Notes: generated by a model not told the origin, from the letters alone. A DNA stretch of 64,000 nt from Pseudomonas sp. B20(2017) (GCF_002113125.1 NZ_NEJP01000002.1:401177-465176); one strand, 5' to 3'; counted from the stretch's first letter, positions 17,528 to 26,364 are shown. Program-made: numbers and translations.

Positions 17528-18343
17528 TTACTTCATTGAGATAATCAGCAGAACTACCGACAACAATCCAATATAGACCCAAGCATGCACCCGATCCGGT
17601 ACCCGCCCGATCCACCGTGTGGCCAGTCGAATCCCCAGCATCGAGCCCAGCGTCAGCACCGCAAACGCCAGCAGATCCACATACCCGACAAACCACGGCC
17701 CGAGTTCTGTCTCGCTGTACCCCGCCAACAGCATGTACGTCAGCGTTCCCGCCAGCGCCACTGGCACGCTCAACGGATTGGCCATCGACGTCGCCTGCGA
17801 CATGCTCAACCCACAACGCCGCAATAACGGCACGGTCATGACGCTTCCTCCTACGCCGAGAAAGGTTGCGATGGCGCCAATGCCTACACCGCCGCCGCAC
17901 GTTTCCAGTGTTCCCAATCGCCGTGGGATGGCGCCTTCGGACTGCGTAAGAAATCCGCGTCGCAACAGGCAATCGACAATCGTCACGCCGAGGTAGGCGA
18001 TGAAGGCATAACGAATGATTTCGCCGCTGACCCACACCGCAGCGACTGCGCCGACGACTGCGCCCAATCCGATGAACCCGCCTAAGGGCCACAGGTAATC
18101 ACGGATGAGGTTGCCGGCGCGGCGATGTTTGTCGGTCGCGACCAAGGCGTTGACGATCATCACGCAGGTCGAGGTGGCGACGGCGATGTGCATGGCGGAT
18201 TGGCTGATCGGGTCGTCGGCGCCGTGGCTGGCGGTGAGCATGCGGTACAGCAGCGGCACGCCGACGAAGCCGCCGCCGAAGCCGAAGAGCACGGCGGTGA
18301 CGCCGGTCAGGCAGCCGAAGAGTGTCAGCAGGAGATAGAACAT
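17528..18343 (-). CDS. TauE/SafE-family membrane permease
   Basis: A 271-aa inner-membrane protein with about eight hydrophobic segments and the two glycine-rich family repeats (TAVLFGFGGGFVGVPLLY near the start and GAIATFLGVGGSVMTVPLL in the middle). The family exports sulfite, sulfoacetate or other organosulfur anions; the actual substrate is unknown. I chose ATG 18343, where the first membrane helix begins. It is divergent from an AraC-type regulator gene 76 bp away, which may control it. Confidence 0.85.
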   Translation of the reverse strand: MFYLLLTLFGCLTGVTAVLFGFGGGFVGVPLLYRMLTASHGADDPISQSAMHIAVATSTCVMIVNALVATDKHRRAGNLIRDYLWPLGGFIGLGAVVGAVAAVWVSGEIIRYAFIAYLGVTIVDCLLRRGFLTQSEGAIPRRLGTLETCGGGVGIGAIATFLGVGGSVMTVPLLRRCGLSMSQATSMANPLSVPVALAGTLTYMLLAGYSETELGPWFVGYVDLLAFAVLTLGSMLGIRLATRWIGRVPDRVHAWVYIGLLSVVLLIISMK

Positions 18344-18419
18344 AGCGTGTCGTCCGTTGTTGGGGAGCGGTCGACGATAGAGCGGCGACACTTGGCCTGC
18401 CTCAGCAAGTAAGCCAATA

Positions 18420-19223
18420 ATGTTTGCGTTTACGCCAACTGCTGGGTGCCGCTCGATGCGCAATGTTTCGATCAATCTGCTGGATGACACGCCGCGCCCG
18501 CTGGTGGCGATCGGTACGGATTATTCCCACGGCTATCTGTTGCCACGTCATACGCATCGGCGGGCGCAATTGTTGTACGGGGCGACCGGGGTGATGCAGG
18601 TCAGCACGCATGACGGCAACTGGGTGGTGCCGCCGCAGCGGGCGGTGTGGATTCCGCCGGGTGTGGCGCATGAGGTGTTGATGCTCGGGGTCAGCACTCG
18701 CAGTTTGTATATCGAGCCGGGAGCGGTGGATCTGGGTGAGCGTTGTCAGGTGATCAGTGTGTCGCCGTTGATGCGGCACTTGCTGATGGCGGCCGTAGAG
18801 TTGCCGCTGACGTATGACCTGAGCGGGCGCGACGGCGTGCTGATCGATTTGTTGCTGCATGAATTGGTACGCAGTGCGCCGTTGCCGCTGCATATCCCGC
18901 TGCCGCCTGACGGAAGACTGCTCGAACTGTGTCAGACCTTTCTGCATCAGCCGAATGCCCACCAATCACCCCAGCAATGGGCTCATCAGCTGCACGTAAG
19001 CTTACGCACCTTCAACAGACTGTTTCGTCAGCAGACCGGCCTGAGTTTCAGCCAATGGCGCCAGCGCGCCTGCGTGGTATTGGCGCTGGCACGGCTGGCG
19101 GCCGGTGAATCGGTGACGCGGATTGCCCTGGATTTCGGCTATGACAGCCCGGCGGCGTTCTCGACGATGTTCCGCCGGATCCTCGGTCAGGCACCGTCCG
19201 TCTGGTTGGAGGCGGCGAACTAG
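18420..19223 (+). CDS. AraC-family transcriptional regulator with cupin domain
   Basis: A 267-aa regulator with an N-terminal cupin sensor (PRHTHRRAQLLYGATGVM, then WIPPGVAHEV) and a C-terminal double HTH (VSLRTFNRLFRQQTGLSFSQ and IALDFGYDSPAAFSTMFRRI). An internal ATG at 18456 is an alternative start; neither has a strong Shine-Dalgarno. It is divergent from the TauE-type permease, the common arrangement for NimR-like exporter regulators, so control of that gene is the natural inference. Confidence 0.85.
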   Translation: MFAFTPTAGCRSMRNVSINLLDDTPRPLVAIGTDYSHGYLLPRHTHRRAQLLYGATGVMQVSTHDGNWVVPPQRAVWIPPGVAHEVLMLGVSTRSLYIEPGAVDLGERCQVISVSPLMRHLLMAAVELPLTYDLSGRDGVLIDLLLHELVRSAPLPLHIPLPPDGRLLELCQTFLHQPNAHQSPQQWAHQLHVSLRTFNRLFRQQTGLSFSQWRQRACVVLALARLAAGESVTRIALDFGYDSPAAFSTMFRRILGQAPSVWLEAAN

Positions 19224-19262
19224 GGCAAATCAAAAAATGCGTTTGATCCCGGCCGAAAACAA

Positions 19263-19278
19263 CTGTACAAAAACACAG
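19263..19278 (+). promoter_or_regulatory. Candidate LexA (SOS) box
   Basis: CTGT-N8-ACAG is an exact match to the core of the gamma-proteobacterial LexA box, with an A-rich centre. It lies 38 bp before the start of the small HTH gene at 19317, a position suited to repression. Confidence 0.5.
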
Positions 19279-19316
19279 TACATTTTCCATCAGCACTCTC
19301 GAGCCCGGAGCACACC

Positions 19317-19628
19317 ATGGCCTCTTCTGCGATGAACCTCATCCTCGAACGTATCGCCCTTTTCCAGTTCACCCCGACCCATTGCGCCCAGGCCCGAGGG
19401 ATGTTGGGCTGGAGCATTGAACAGTTGGCGCGAGAGGCCAAGGTTTCAGTAGACGAGATTCAGCGCTTCGAAGCGCAACAGGACGTGGCGGATGAGGTGC
19501 GGCTGGCGTTGACCTATCGGTTTGAGGCGCAGGGGCTGGTGTTCTTTCCGGGTTTTGCGCCGGGGCGTTCGACAAGCAATGGTTCGACAGCCGAATCAGT
19601 GCGTGGGGATTATGCGATGGCGGAGTGA
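19317..19628 (+). CDS. Small XRE-like helix-turn-helix protein
   Basis: A 103-aa protein with an XRE-type HTH at about residues 22-60 (CAQARGMLGWSIEQLAREAK, then VSVDEIQRFE) and a low-complexity tail. GGAG sits eight bases before the ATG at 19317. A LexA-like box lies upstream, so it may be induced by DNA damage. It is convergent with the MBL-fold gene. Its targets are unknown. Confidence 0.7.
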   Translation: MASSAMNLILERIALFQFTPTHCAQARGMLGWSIEQLAREAKVSVDEIQRFEAQQDVADEVRLALTYRFEAQGLVFFPGFAPGRSTSNGSTAESVRGDYAMAE

Positions 19629-19666
19629 TTCGGTTCGCCTGATGGAGGCGAACCTGCACCAGTGAG

Positions 19667-20719
19667 TCAGGCCCCTTGGACCACCACCTCACTCTCCCCT
19701 TCAACCGCCAACCACCACGCACTCCCGCGTTGCGGCTGTGCCAAGTTGAACGCCTCGCCCATTTGCGGCGTGGTGATGGAAACACTGCGTTCCCAGGCCA
19801 GTGCAAGAATGCGGTCGAAAGGTTCATGCCAGGCGTGCATCGCCAGGTCGAACGTGCCGTTGTGGATCGGGAACAGCCAGCGCCCCTTGAGATCGATGTG
19901 GGCCTGCAGGGTTTCCTCAGGTTGCATGTGCACGTGGGGCCATTCGACGTTGTAGGCGCCGGTTTCCATCAGGGTCAGGTCAAACGGGCCGTACTGTTCG
20001 CCGATGCGTTTGAAGCCGTCGAAGTAGCCGCTGTCACCGCTGAAGAAAATCCGTGTGTCGCCGTGGATGATCACCCAGGAAGCCCACAGGGTCTGGTTGC
20101 CATCGAACAGACCGCGACCGGAAAAGTGCTGCGACGGGGTGGCGATGAAACGGATGCCGGCGACTTCGGTGCCCTGCCACCAGTCGAACTGGTGGATCTT
20201 GCCGGCATCGATGCCCCATTTGATCAGGGTGTCGCCGACGCCCAGCGGGGTCAGGAAGACGTTGACCTTGTCGGCCAGTTTCAACACCGCTTCGTAGTCG
20301 AGGTGGTCGTAGTGGTTGTGCGACAGGATCACCGCTTCGATCGGCGGCAATTCATCGATGCTGATGGGTGGCTGGTGAAAGCGTTTCGGACCGGCCCATT
20401 GAACCGGCGAGGCGCGCTCGGCGAACACCGGATCGGTGATCCAGAACTTGTCTTGCAGTTTGAGCAGCAAGGTCGAGTGACCGAGGCGATAGACGCTGTG
20501 GTTAGGCGCCGCGATCAGGTCCGCGCGGGTCAACGGCTGCACCGGAATGGCCGCCGCCGGCCGGGTGTTGCGCGGCTTGTGGAAAATCATGTTCCACATG
20601 ATCCGCAGCATCTTGCGCAGACCTTCGCGCTGCACTGGCGCGTGGTTGCGAAACGTCCCTTCTGACTGTCGCGAGGCTTCAGGGGACTGAATAACCGCAG
20701 AGGAAATCGATTTGGCCAT
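19667..20719 (-). CDS. MBL-fold metallohydrolase (NAPE-PLD/UlaG-like)
   Basis: A 350-aa metallo-beta-lactamase-fold hydrolase. The metal motif SHNHYDHLD (H134, H136, D138, H139) is intact, and later ligands are visible in TPSQHFSGRG, FFSGDSGYFDG and FPIHNGTFDL. This set is typical of the group related to N-acyl-phosphatidylethanolamine phospholipase D and UlaG. Substrate unknown; a phospholipid or lactone is possible. It is transcribed away from a TetR gene 214 bp distant, with inverted repeats between, so TetR control is likely. Confidence 0.8.
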   Translation of the reverse strand: MAKSISSAVIQSPEASRQSEGTFRNHAPVQREGLRKMLRIMWNMIFHKPRNTRPAAAIPVQPLTRADLIAAPNHSVYRLGHSTLLLKLQDKFWITDPVFAERASPVQWAGPKRFHQPPISIDELPPIEAVILSHNHYDHLDYEAVLKLADKVNVFLTPLGVGDTLIKWGIDAGKIHQFDWWQGTEVAGIRFIATPSQHFSGRGLFDGNQTLWASWVIIHGDTRIFFSGDSGYFDGFKRIGEQYGPFDLTLMETGAYNVEWPHVHMQPEETLQAHIDLKGRWLFPIHNGTFDLAMHAWHEPFDRILALAWERSVSITTPQMGEAFNLAQPQRGSAWWLAVEGESEVVVQGA

Positions 20720-20839
20720 AGCTGAATGACTCCAGAAAAACCGCGCAATTCACGGTTTTCCACGGTGGGACGATAAAGGGCCAAAGCACGCACGCATCAG
20801 CCGGACATCTGGTTTTAGGATTCACCGATTAAGGCAACA

Positions 20840-20904
20840 TTACACTCACCGGTGTAGTTTCTAGGTTGCATCAATCCGGATGGCAAGTAAACTGCCGAGT
20901 GTAA
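20840..20904. promoter_or_regulatory. Candidate TetR operators
   Basis: TACAC-TCACCG-GTGTA (20841-20856) is an inverted repeat. TTACACTC at 20840-20847 recurs inverted as GAGTGTAA at 20897-20904. All lie between the MBL gene and the TetR gene, a typical place for TetR autoregulation. Confidence 0.45.
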
Positions 20905-20933
20905 TTTCACCCTTTTTCTGCCGAATCGAATTT

Positions 20934-21542
20934 ATGACAGCTCCAACGCGCCTCACCGATCGCAAACGCGAAGCCATCATTCTGGCGGCCATTTCCGAAT
21001 TCCGTGCCAACGGTTTCGAGGTCACCAGCATGGACAAGATCGCGGCCACCGCCGGGGTATCGAAGCGCACGGTGTACAACCATTTCCCCAGCAAGGAAGA
21101 GCTGTTCGCCGAAATTCTCAACCAGTTGTGGGCACGGATCAGCACCGAGCAAGCCGTGTCGTACCAGCCCGACCAGCCATTGCGTGATCAACTGCGAACA
21201 ATGCTGCTGGCCAAACTGCAGATGATGGCGGACGACAATTTCATGGATCTGGCCCGCGTCGCCATCGCGGCCGCGATCCACTCGCCAGAGCGCGCGCAAA
21301 ACATGGTGGCGCGCATGGGCGAACGAGAAGAAAGCGTGACCGTGTGGATTCGCGCAGCCCAGGCGGACGGTCGGTTGAAACCGGTGGATCCTGAGTTCGC
21401 CGCGCATCAGGTGCAGGGGCTGTTGAAGACGTTTGCCTTCTGGCCACAGATTTCCATGGGCCAGCCCTCCCTCGACAGCACTACGCAAAATGCCGTGGTC
21501 GATTCTGCGCTCGACATGTTCCTGGCCTGCTACCAGCTCTAG
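20934..21542 (+). CDS. TetR/AcrR-family transcriptional regulator
   Basis: A 202-aa repressor from ATG 20934. The N-terminal HTH is clear: ILAAISEFRANGFEVTSMDK, then IAATAGVSKRTVYNHFPSKE. The C-terminal domain (about 80-200) fits the TetR-C-type ligand-binding region. An in-frame ATG at 20880 would begin inside the presumed operator and is less likely. It is divergent from the MBL hydrolase gene. Confidence 0.88.
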   Translation: MTAPTRLTDRKREAIILAAISEFRANGFEVTSMDKIAATAGVSKRTVYNHFPSKEELFAEILNQLWARISTEQAVSYQPDQPLRDQLRTMLLAKLQMMADDNFMDLARVAIAAAIHSPERAQNMVARMGEREESVTVWIRAAQADGRLKPVDPEFAAHQVQGLLKTFAFWPQISMGQPSLDSTTQNAVVDSALDMFLACYQL

Positions 21543-21667
21543 ACAAGGCCTGCGCCACGGTAAATGGCTCACAAGGACACTGAATTTTCTCGCTGGAATA
21601 AATGACAATGTCTGTCATTGGCCGATGAACGGTCTGTCTGAAGTATTACACTGCAAAGTGTTTCAGA

Positions 21668-22741
21668 ATGAATCTGGCGCAGAACATCATGGAAAACCAA
21701 CGCGGCAAAGGCTTGTCATTCGCCAAGCGCATTTATTTGCCACGGGCCATCGGTTTGGGCATCGGTTTTTTCAGTGTCGGTGCCGCGCTGTATCCGTTGA
21801 ACATGCCGGGCTGGCTCTGGGCGCTGTTGCTGTTCAACGGTTTTCTCTGGCCGCACGTGGCTTATCAATGGTCGACCCGCTCGGCTTTCCCCTATCGCGC
21901 CGAACGCCGCAACCTGCTCTATGACTCGGTGTGCGGCGGTTTCTGGACCGCATGTTTCCAGTTCAACCCGCTGACCACCGTGACCATCCTGTCGATGATG
22001 ACCATGAACAACGTGGCCGCCGGCGGCCAGCGTCTGTTCCTGCTCGGCGCCCTCGCCCAAGTGATTGGCGTGCTGCTGGGCTGGTCGGTGTTCGGCGTCA
22101 ATTTCACCTTGACGGCCACGCAGACTCAGGTCTGGGCCTGCCTGCCGATGCTGACCCTTTATCCGTTGGCGCTGGGCATGGTTTGTTACCGTTTGGCGAT
22201 CAAACTCGCCGAACACAAACGCAGCTTGAGCGCCTTGAGCCGCACCGACAGCCTGACCGGCCTGCTCAACCACGGCGCCTGGAAAGACTTGCTGCATCTC
22301 AAGTTCCAGCAGTGCCGGCAGCACAATTCCCACGCGATTCTGGCGCTGATCGACATCGATCATTTCAAGTCGATCAACGACAGTTACGGGCACATCGTCG
22401 GCGATGCGGTGCTGCGGCAATTAAGTCACGAACTGAAGTTCGTGCTCGACGGAAGCGAGCTGGCCGGACGATACGGCGGCGACGAATTCTGCGTGATCCT
22501 GCCCAACCTGCCCCTGAGCAAGGCTGAAGCGCTGATGGAGCAACTGCGTCAGGCACTGGATCGATACCGCCATCCCGACGTTTCCGAGCTGCGAGTCAGC
22601 CTGAGTATTGGGCTTGCTCGCTATCAAACCTCTTACACCGATGCCCTTGAGTGGTTCGAAGATTCCGACAAGGCGTTGTACACGGCCAAGCACACGGGAC
22701 GTAACACGATCAGCGTAGCGTTGAGCCGAACACCCGCCTGA
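21668..22741 (+). CDS. Diguanylate cyclase with MASE2 membrane sensor
   Basis: A 357-aa inner-membrane protein like AdrA/DgcC. Residues about 20-180 form the MASE2 domain with several membrane helices, then a short linker leads to GGDEF. The active site GGDEF is intact at 270-274, preceded by DIDHFKSINDSYGH for metal and substrate. The product inhibition RxxD site is absent: DGSE stands where it should be. It would make cyclic di-GMP. Start uncertain (ATG 21668 or 21689), as neither has a clear Shine-Dalgarno. A soluble BdlA-like receptor gene follows. Confidence 0.88.
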   Translation: MNLAQNIMENQRGKGLSFAKRIYLPRAIGLGIGFFSVGAALYPLNMPGWLWALLLFNGFLWPHVAYQWSTRSAFPYRAERRNLLYDSVCGGFWTACFQFNPLTTVTILSMMTMNNVAAGGQRLFLLGALAQVIGVLLGWSVFGVNFTLTATQTQVWACLPMLTLYPLALGMVCYRLAIKLAEHKRSLSALSRTDSLTGLLNHGAWKDLLHLKFQQCRQHNSHAILALIDIDHFKSINDSYGHIVGDAVLRQLSHELKFVLDGSELAGRYGGDEFCVILPNLPLSKAEALMEQLRQALDRYRHPDVSELRVSLSIGLARYQTSYTDALEWFEDSDKALYTAKHTGRNTISVALSRTPA

Positions 22742-22745
22742 AAAA

Positions 22746-22803
22746 CTTGTACAAAATTGAGAAAAATCGATTTCTTGTACAAGTTTATAAAGTTTTGTAT
22801 AAG
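22746..22803 (+). promoter_or_regulatory. Promoter with repeated TTGTACAA operators
   Basis: TTGTAC (22775-22780) and TATAAG (22798-22803) are 17 bp apart, ideal for a sigma-70 promoter. The -35 lies in the perfect palindrome CTTGTACAAG (22774-22783). Related words occur at 22746-22754 (CTTGTACAA) and 22795-22803 (TTGTATAAG). The repeated palindrome over both promoter boxes suggests control by a dimeric regulator, not identified. Confidence 0.55.
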
Positions 22804-22909
22804 TTAATCCGCCAGCCGGGATGCTGGCACACTGCTTCCAGCCATCGAGATATCTGGCTGGCTGACGCGGAAACAGGGACCCCACCTTCAGTCCTATTTC
22901 CAGAGTGCC

Positions 22910-24235
22910 ATGAACATGATTTTCAACCGCTACAAGACTGCCCTCGTCGATCTCCAAAACACCATCAACCAACAAGCCGGCCTGCTGGAGGCGATCAACC
23001 GCTCCATGGCAGTGATCGAATTCGATGTCGACGGTGTGGTTCTGCGCGCCAACGACAATTTCCTGAAAACCATGGGTTACACGCGTGAACAGGTGGTCGG
23101 CCAGCCCCATCGCCATTTCTGTTCCCCAGAGTTTGCCCGTGGCAATCAGTACACCGAGTTGTGGTCGCGATTGAAAAGCGGCCAATTTCAGTCTGGCACC
23201 TTTGAACGTATCGACAGCCAGGGCCGACCGATCTGGCTCGAAGCCAGCTATAACCCGATCAAGGATGACTCGGGCCGCGTGGTGAAAGTGGTCAAGTACG
23301 CCATGGATGTCACCTCGAAGGTGCAGCAGGAAAGCGAAGCCAATGCGAAATTGCAGGCGATCGACCGCGCCATGGCGGTGATCGAATTCGATCTCGACGG
23401 CAATATTCTCACTGCCAATCAGAATTTCCTCACACGCATGGGCTACACCCTTGCCGAACTGAAAGGTAAACATCACCGCTTGCTCTGTACCGCTCAACTG
23501 GTCAACAGCAGCGCCTACCAGGATTTCTGGCGCCGGTTGAATCAGGGCGAACTGTTTCAGGGCCAGTTCGAACGCGTAGACAAACGCGGGCAGACCGTGT
23601 GGCTTGAAGCCAATTACAACCCGGTCTACGACGCCGCCGGCCGCTTGTGCAAAGTCGTAAAATTCGCGTCCGACGTAACCGCCCGGGTCGAGCAGCATGA
23701 GCAGGATGCACGCAGCGCCAGCGCCGCTTATCACATCTCCGTCGCCACCCGAAAAGTCGCCGAGCAAGGTACGCAGGTGATCCAGCAGGCGGCCAGTGAA
23801 ATGCGCGACATCGCCGACGACATTGCCGAATCCTCGACCTTGATCGCACAACTGGGCGAACGCTCCGAACAGATCACCGCCATCGTCAACACCATCCGCT
23901 CGATTGCCGATCAGACCAATCTGCTGGCCCTGAACGCTGCCATCGAAGCCGCCCGTGCCGGCGAGCAAGGTCGCGGTTTCGCCGTGGTGGCCGATGAAGT
24001 CCGACAACTGGCGGCGCGCACCAGCGGTTCAACAGCGGAAATATCCAGCATGATCGGCCTGATCCAGAATGAAACCCGTCAGGCGATCAAGAGTATGGAA
24101 GGCACTCGAGGACGCGCGGCACAAGGTGTTGAACTGGCGGATCAGGCTGGTACGGTGATTTTGCAGATCCGTGACGGCGCCAGCGAAGCGGTGGAAGCCG
24201 TGAGCATGTTCGCCAATGACCGGGCGCCGGGTTAA
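22910..24235 (+). CDS. BdlA-like soluble chemoreceptor with two PAS domains
   Basis: A 441-aa cytoplasmic methyl-accepting-type protein without membrane segments. Two PAS domains (about 25-135 and 147-258; each begins with AVIEFD...GNIL-type strands and ends WLEA.YNP) precede a signalling domain. The conserved hairpin tip is readable near 330-365 ([18 protein letters not shown]). The make-up matches P. aeruginosa BdlA, which links cyclic di-GMP and biofilm dispersion. It follows a diguanylate cyclase gene but has its own promoter. A second BdlA-like gene lies at 53109-54428. Role in dispersion is inferred. Confidence 0.85.
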   Translation: MNMIFNRYKTALVDLQNTINQQAGLLEAINRSMAVIEFDVDGVVLRANDNFLKTMGYTREQVVGQPHRHFCSPEFARGNQYTELWSRLKSGQFQSGTFERIDSQGRPIWLEASYNPIKDDSGRVVKVVKYAMDVTSKVQQESEANAKLQAIDRAMAVIEFDLDGNILTANQNFLTRMGYTLAELKGKHHRLLCTAQLVNSSAYQDFWRRLNQGELFQGQFERVDKRGQTVWLEANYNPVYDAAGRLCKVVKFASDVTARVEQHEQDARSASAAYHISVATRKVAEQGTQVIQQAASEMRDIADDIAESSTLIAQLGERSEQITAIVNTIRSIADQTNLLALNAAIEAARAGEQGRGFAVVADEVRQLAARTSGSTAEISSMIGLIQNETRQAIKSMEGTRGRAAQGVELADQAGTVILQIRDGASEAVEAVSMFANDRAPG

Positions 24236-24241
24236 ACACGA

Positions 24242-25120
24242 TCACGGCAAACGCAGCGCCCGCCCCAGTTCATCGAACAACGTGACCACCGAGCGCAATG
24301 CGCGGCAGTCCGGGCGGGTCAGCAGCCACAGCGCGGTGTCGTAACCGTGCAAGGGTTCGCTCAGGGTTTGCAGCCCTTCATTGATGAGAAAGTCCGGCAA
24401 CGCCGCCACGCCCAGTCCGGCGCGGACCAACTCCGTCACCGACAGCATGCTGTTGCAGCGATAGCTCGGCGTCACACCGGGCAATTGCTGACGGCGCCAG
24501 GCGACGGTCGGGTGATCGGGCAGAAAGTCGTCCGGCGCGATCCAGGTCAGCGCCGCCAGATCGGCCGCTTCAACCTTTTGTAGATAACGCTGACTGGCGC
24601 AGACCCGGTAGGAAATCTTCGCCAGCTCCCGTCCGACCAGATGCTCCGGCGGCGTACGCGTCAGGCGCACGGCGATGTCGGCATCACGACGGCTGAGGTT
24701 GGCGAAATCGTTGGAGGTGCTCAGCTCGATGGTCAGTGCCGGGTAGTTCGGCATGAACTGCGCCAGCGCCGGCAGCAGCAGACCTTGCAGCACCGAGTCG
24801 GTACAAGTCAGACGCACCGTGCCGCTGACCACTTCCCCGCCCTGCTCCACTCCGACCCGCGCCGCTTCCAGTGCCTGCTCGGCACGTTCTGCCTGCTCAG
24901 CAAGGGTCTGCGCAAGGCTGGTGGGCAAATAACCGGCGCGGCTTTTTTCAAACAGTTGCTGACCGAGTGACGCTTCCAGTCGGCGCACGGCGCGAAACAC
25001 CGTCGACACATCGACCTTCAACAGCTGCGCCGCCCGGGCCAGAGAGCCGCCGCGCACTAAAGCGAGGATCAGGGCCAGATCCGGAAAGTCGAGTCGATAT
25101 TGCGTAGCTGCATTGATCAC
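24242..25120 (-). CDS. LysR-family transcriptional regulator
   Basis: A 292-aa LysR regulator. The HTH is RGGSLARAAQLLKVDVSTVF, followed by the usual linker and a substrate-binding domain. The start is GTG at 25120 (reading MINAATQYRLDF); a longer frame has no LysR homology. It is convergent with the BdlA-like gene and divergent from the amidotransferase-like gene at 25199. Paired direct repeats between the two genes are likely its binding sites. Confidence 0.87.
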   Translation of the reverse strand: MINAATQYRLDFPDLALILALVRGGSLARAAQLLKVDVSTVFRAVRRLEASLGQQLFEKSRAGYLPTSLAQTLAEQAERAEQALEAARVGVEQGGEVVSGTVRLTCTDSVLQGLLLPALAQFMPNYPALTIELSTSNDFANLSRRDADIAVRLTRTPPEHLVGRELAKISYRVCASQRYLQKVEAADLAALTWIAPDDFLPDHPTVAWRRQQLPGVTPSYRCNSMLSVTELVRAGLGVAALPDFLINEGLQTLSEPLHGYDTALWLLTRPDCRALRSVVTLFDELGRALRLP

Positions 25121-25127
25121 TTGGGCA

Positions 25128-25165
25128 AACGCCAATTTAGAGTGCGTGAACGCCAATCTATAGTG
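25128..25165 (+). promoter_or_regulatory. Direct repeats in the LysR/amidotransferase gap
   Basis: AACGCCAATTTAGAGTG begins at 25128 and AACGCCAATCTATAGTG at 25149. The 21-bp period puts both on the same DNA face. They lie between a LysR gene and its divergent neighbour and are candidate LysR binding sites. Confidence 0.5.
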
Positions 25166-25198
25166 AGCGTCATCACTCAACAAGCACAGCGAGTACTC

Positions 25199-25903
25199 AT
25201 GGAATCCAGAGCCCTGCGCATCGCCCTGATCGGTGATTTCGATCCGCAAGTCACCGCCCACCAGGCCATCCCGGTCGCCCTCGGACTTGCGGCAGAGCAC
25301 CTTCGCCGTCCGGTCGATTTCGAATGGTTGGCCACCGACCGAATCCTGCCCGAAACGCCGCTGCAAACATTCGACGGTTTCTGGTGTGTACCGGCCAGCC
25401 CCTATAAAAGCGAAGACGGTGCCCTGCGGGCCATCCGCTTTGCCCGCGAGCGGCAGCGCCCGTTCCTCGGCACCTGCGGCGGTTTTCAGCATGCGGTGCT
25501 GGAGTTCTCCCGCAACGTGCTGGGTTGGGCCGACGCCGAACATGGCGAAACTTCGCCCGACTCCAGTCGCGCGGTGCTCTCGCCGTTGACGTGTTCATTG
25601 GTGGAAGCCGTGGACAGCATCCATCTGGTGCCCGGTTCGTTGATCGCCAACGCGTACGAAACGTCGGAGATTCACGAAGGCTATCGCTGCCGCTACGGTG
25701 TGAATCCGCAGTTCGAACGAGAGTTGCTGACCCATGAACTACACGCCGTGGGTCACGATTCGGCAGGCGATCTGCGCGCCATCGAACTGAAAAACCATGT
25801 GTTCTTTGTCGCCACACTGTTCCAGCCGGAACGCGCAGCGCTCAAGGGGAAATTGCCGCCATTGGTGCGAGCGTTTGTCGAAGCCTGCTCGGAGCAACCT
25901 TGA
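25199..25903 (+). CDS. CTP synthase C-terminal-like amidotransferase
   Basis: A 234-aa class-I glutamine-amidotransferase-like protein, the family named after the CTP synthase C-terminal region. The nucleophile elbow is GTCGGFQHAVLEF with the catalytic cysteine near residue 89, and the upstream VPASPYKSEDGAL motif is typical. It lacks the synthetase half, so it cannot make CTP by itself; its substrate is unknown. The start at ATG 25199 gives the conserved MESRALRIALIGDFDP. The next gene overlaps its stop by one base. Confidence 0.8.
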   Translation: MESRALRIALIGDFDPQVTAHQAIPVALGLAAEHLRRPVDFEWLATDRILPETPLQTFDGFWCVPASPYKSEDGALRAIRFARERQRPFLGTCGGFQHAVLEFSRNVLGWADAEHGETSPDSSRAVLSPLTCSLVEAVDSIHLVPGSLIANAYETSEIHEGYRCRYGVNPQFERELLTHELHAVGHDSAGDLRAIELKNHVFFVATLFQPERAALKGKLPPLVRAFVEACSEQP

Positions 25904-26217
25904 TGAAACCGAACACTGAATGTTTCGCCGTGATCTTCACCTCGACCCGCACCGAGGGCGACAACGGCTATGCCGAGGCCTCCGGGCGCATGATGCAATT
26001 GGTGACCGAGCAACCGGGTTTTCTGGGCATCGATTCGATCCGGGGGGCGGACGGGGTGGGGATTACGGTTTCGTACTGGGAGAGTGAGGCGGCGATTCTG
26101 GCCTGGCGTGACCATCCGGAGCACCGGGTGATTCAGGCGCGTGGGCGGGCCGAGTGGTATTCGGCGTTTCATACGCGGGTGTGTCGGGTGGAGCGGGAGT
26201 ATCGGTTCGGCCAGTGA
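25903..26217 (+). CDS. Antibiotic biosynthesis monooxygenase (ABM)-family protein
   Basis: A 104-aa single-domain ABM protein (CFAVIFTSTRTEGDNGYAEA; FLGIDSIRG; VSYWESEAAILAWRDHPEH). These small dimeric proteins act as monooxygenases, isomerases or haem degraders. The ATG shares a base with the preceding stop codon, so it is co-translated with the amidotransferase-like gene. The LysR at 24242 is the likely regulator of both. Confidence 0.82.
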   Translation: MKPNTECFAVIFTSTRTEGDNGYAEASGRMMQLVTEQPGFLGIDSIRGADGVGITVSYWESEAAILAWRDHPEHRVIQARGRAEWYSAFHTRVCRVEREYRFGQ

Positions 26218-26243
26218 GTACTAAGGTGTATTCACTGGCCCCT

Positions 26244-26323
26244 TCGCGGGCAAGCCCGCTCCCACAGGGTACTGCGTTGTTCTCAAGATCACGCGGGACC
26301 TGTGGGAGCGGGCTTGCCCCGGG
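26244..26323. repeat. REP pair (inverted)
   Basis: REP cores of the GCGGGCAAGCCCGC variant at 26244-26265 and 26302-26323, facing each other in the gap between convergent genes. Confidence 0.88.
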
Positions 26324-26364
26324 CGGCGTTCCGACGATGAGGCCGGAACAGTCACGACCAGACT

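Noticed and set aside
17484..18092. N-terminal extension of the 120-aa gene into the permease gene
   Set aside because: This part is antisense-frame shadow of the TauE gene; a strong Shine-Dalgarno stands at ATG 17483.
22421..24007. 528-aa minus-strand frame across the BdlA-like gene
   Set aside because: Antisense shadow of a clear double-PAS receptor gene; internally repetitive only because the PAS domains repeat.
24242..25543. 433-aa version of the LysR gene
   Set aside because: The extra 141 residues overlap the divergent amidotransferase-like gene and have no LysR similarity.
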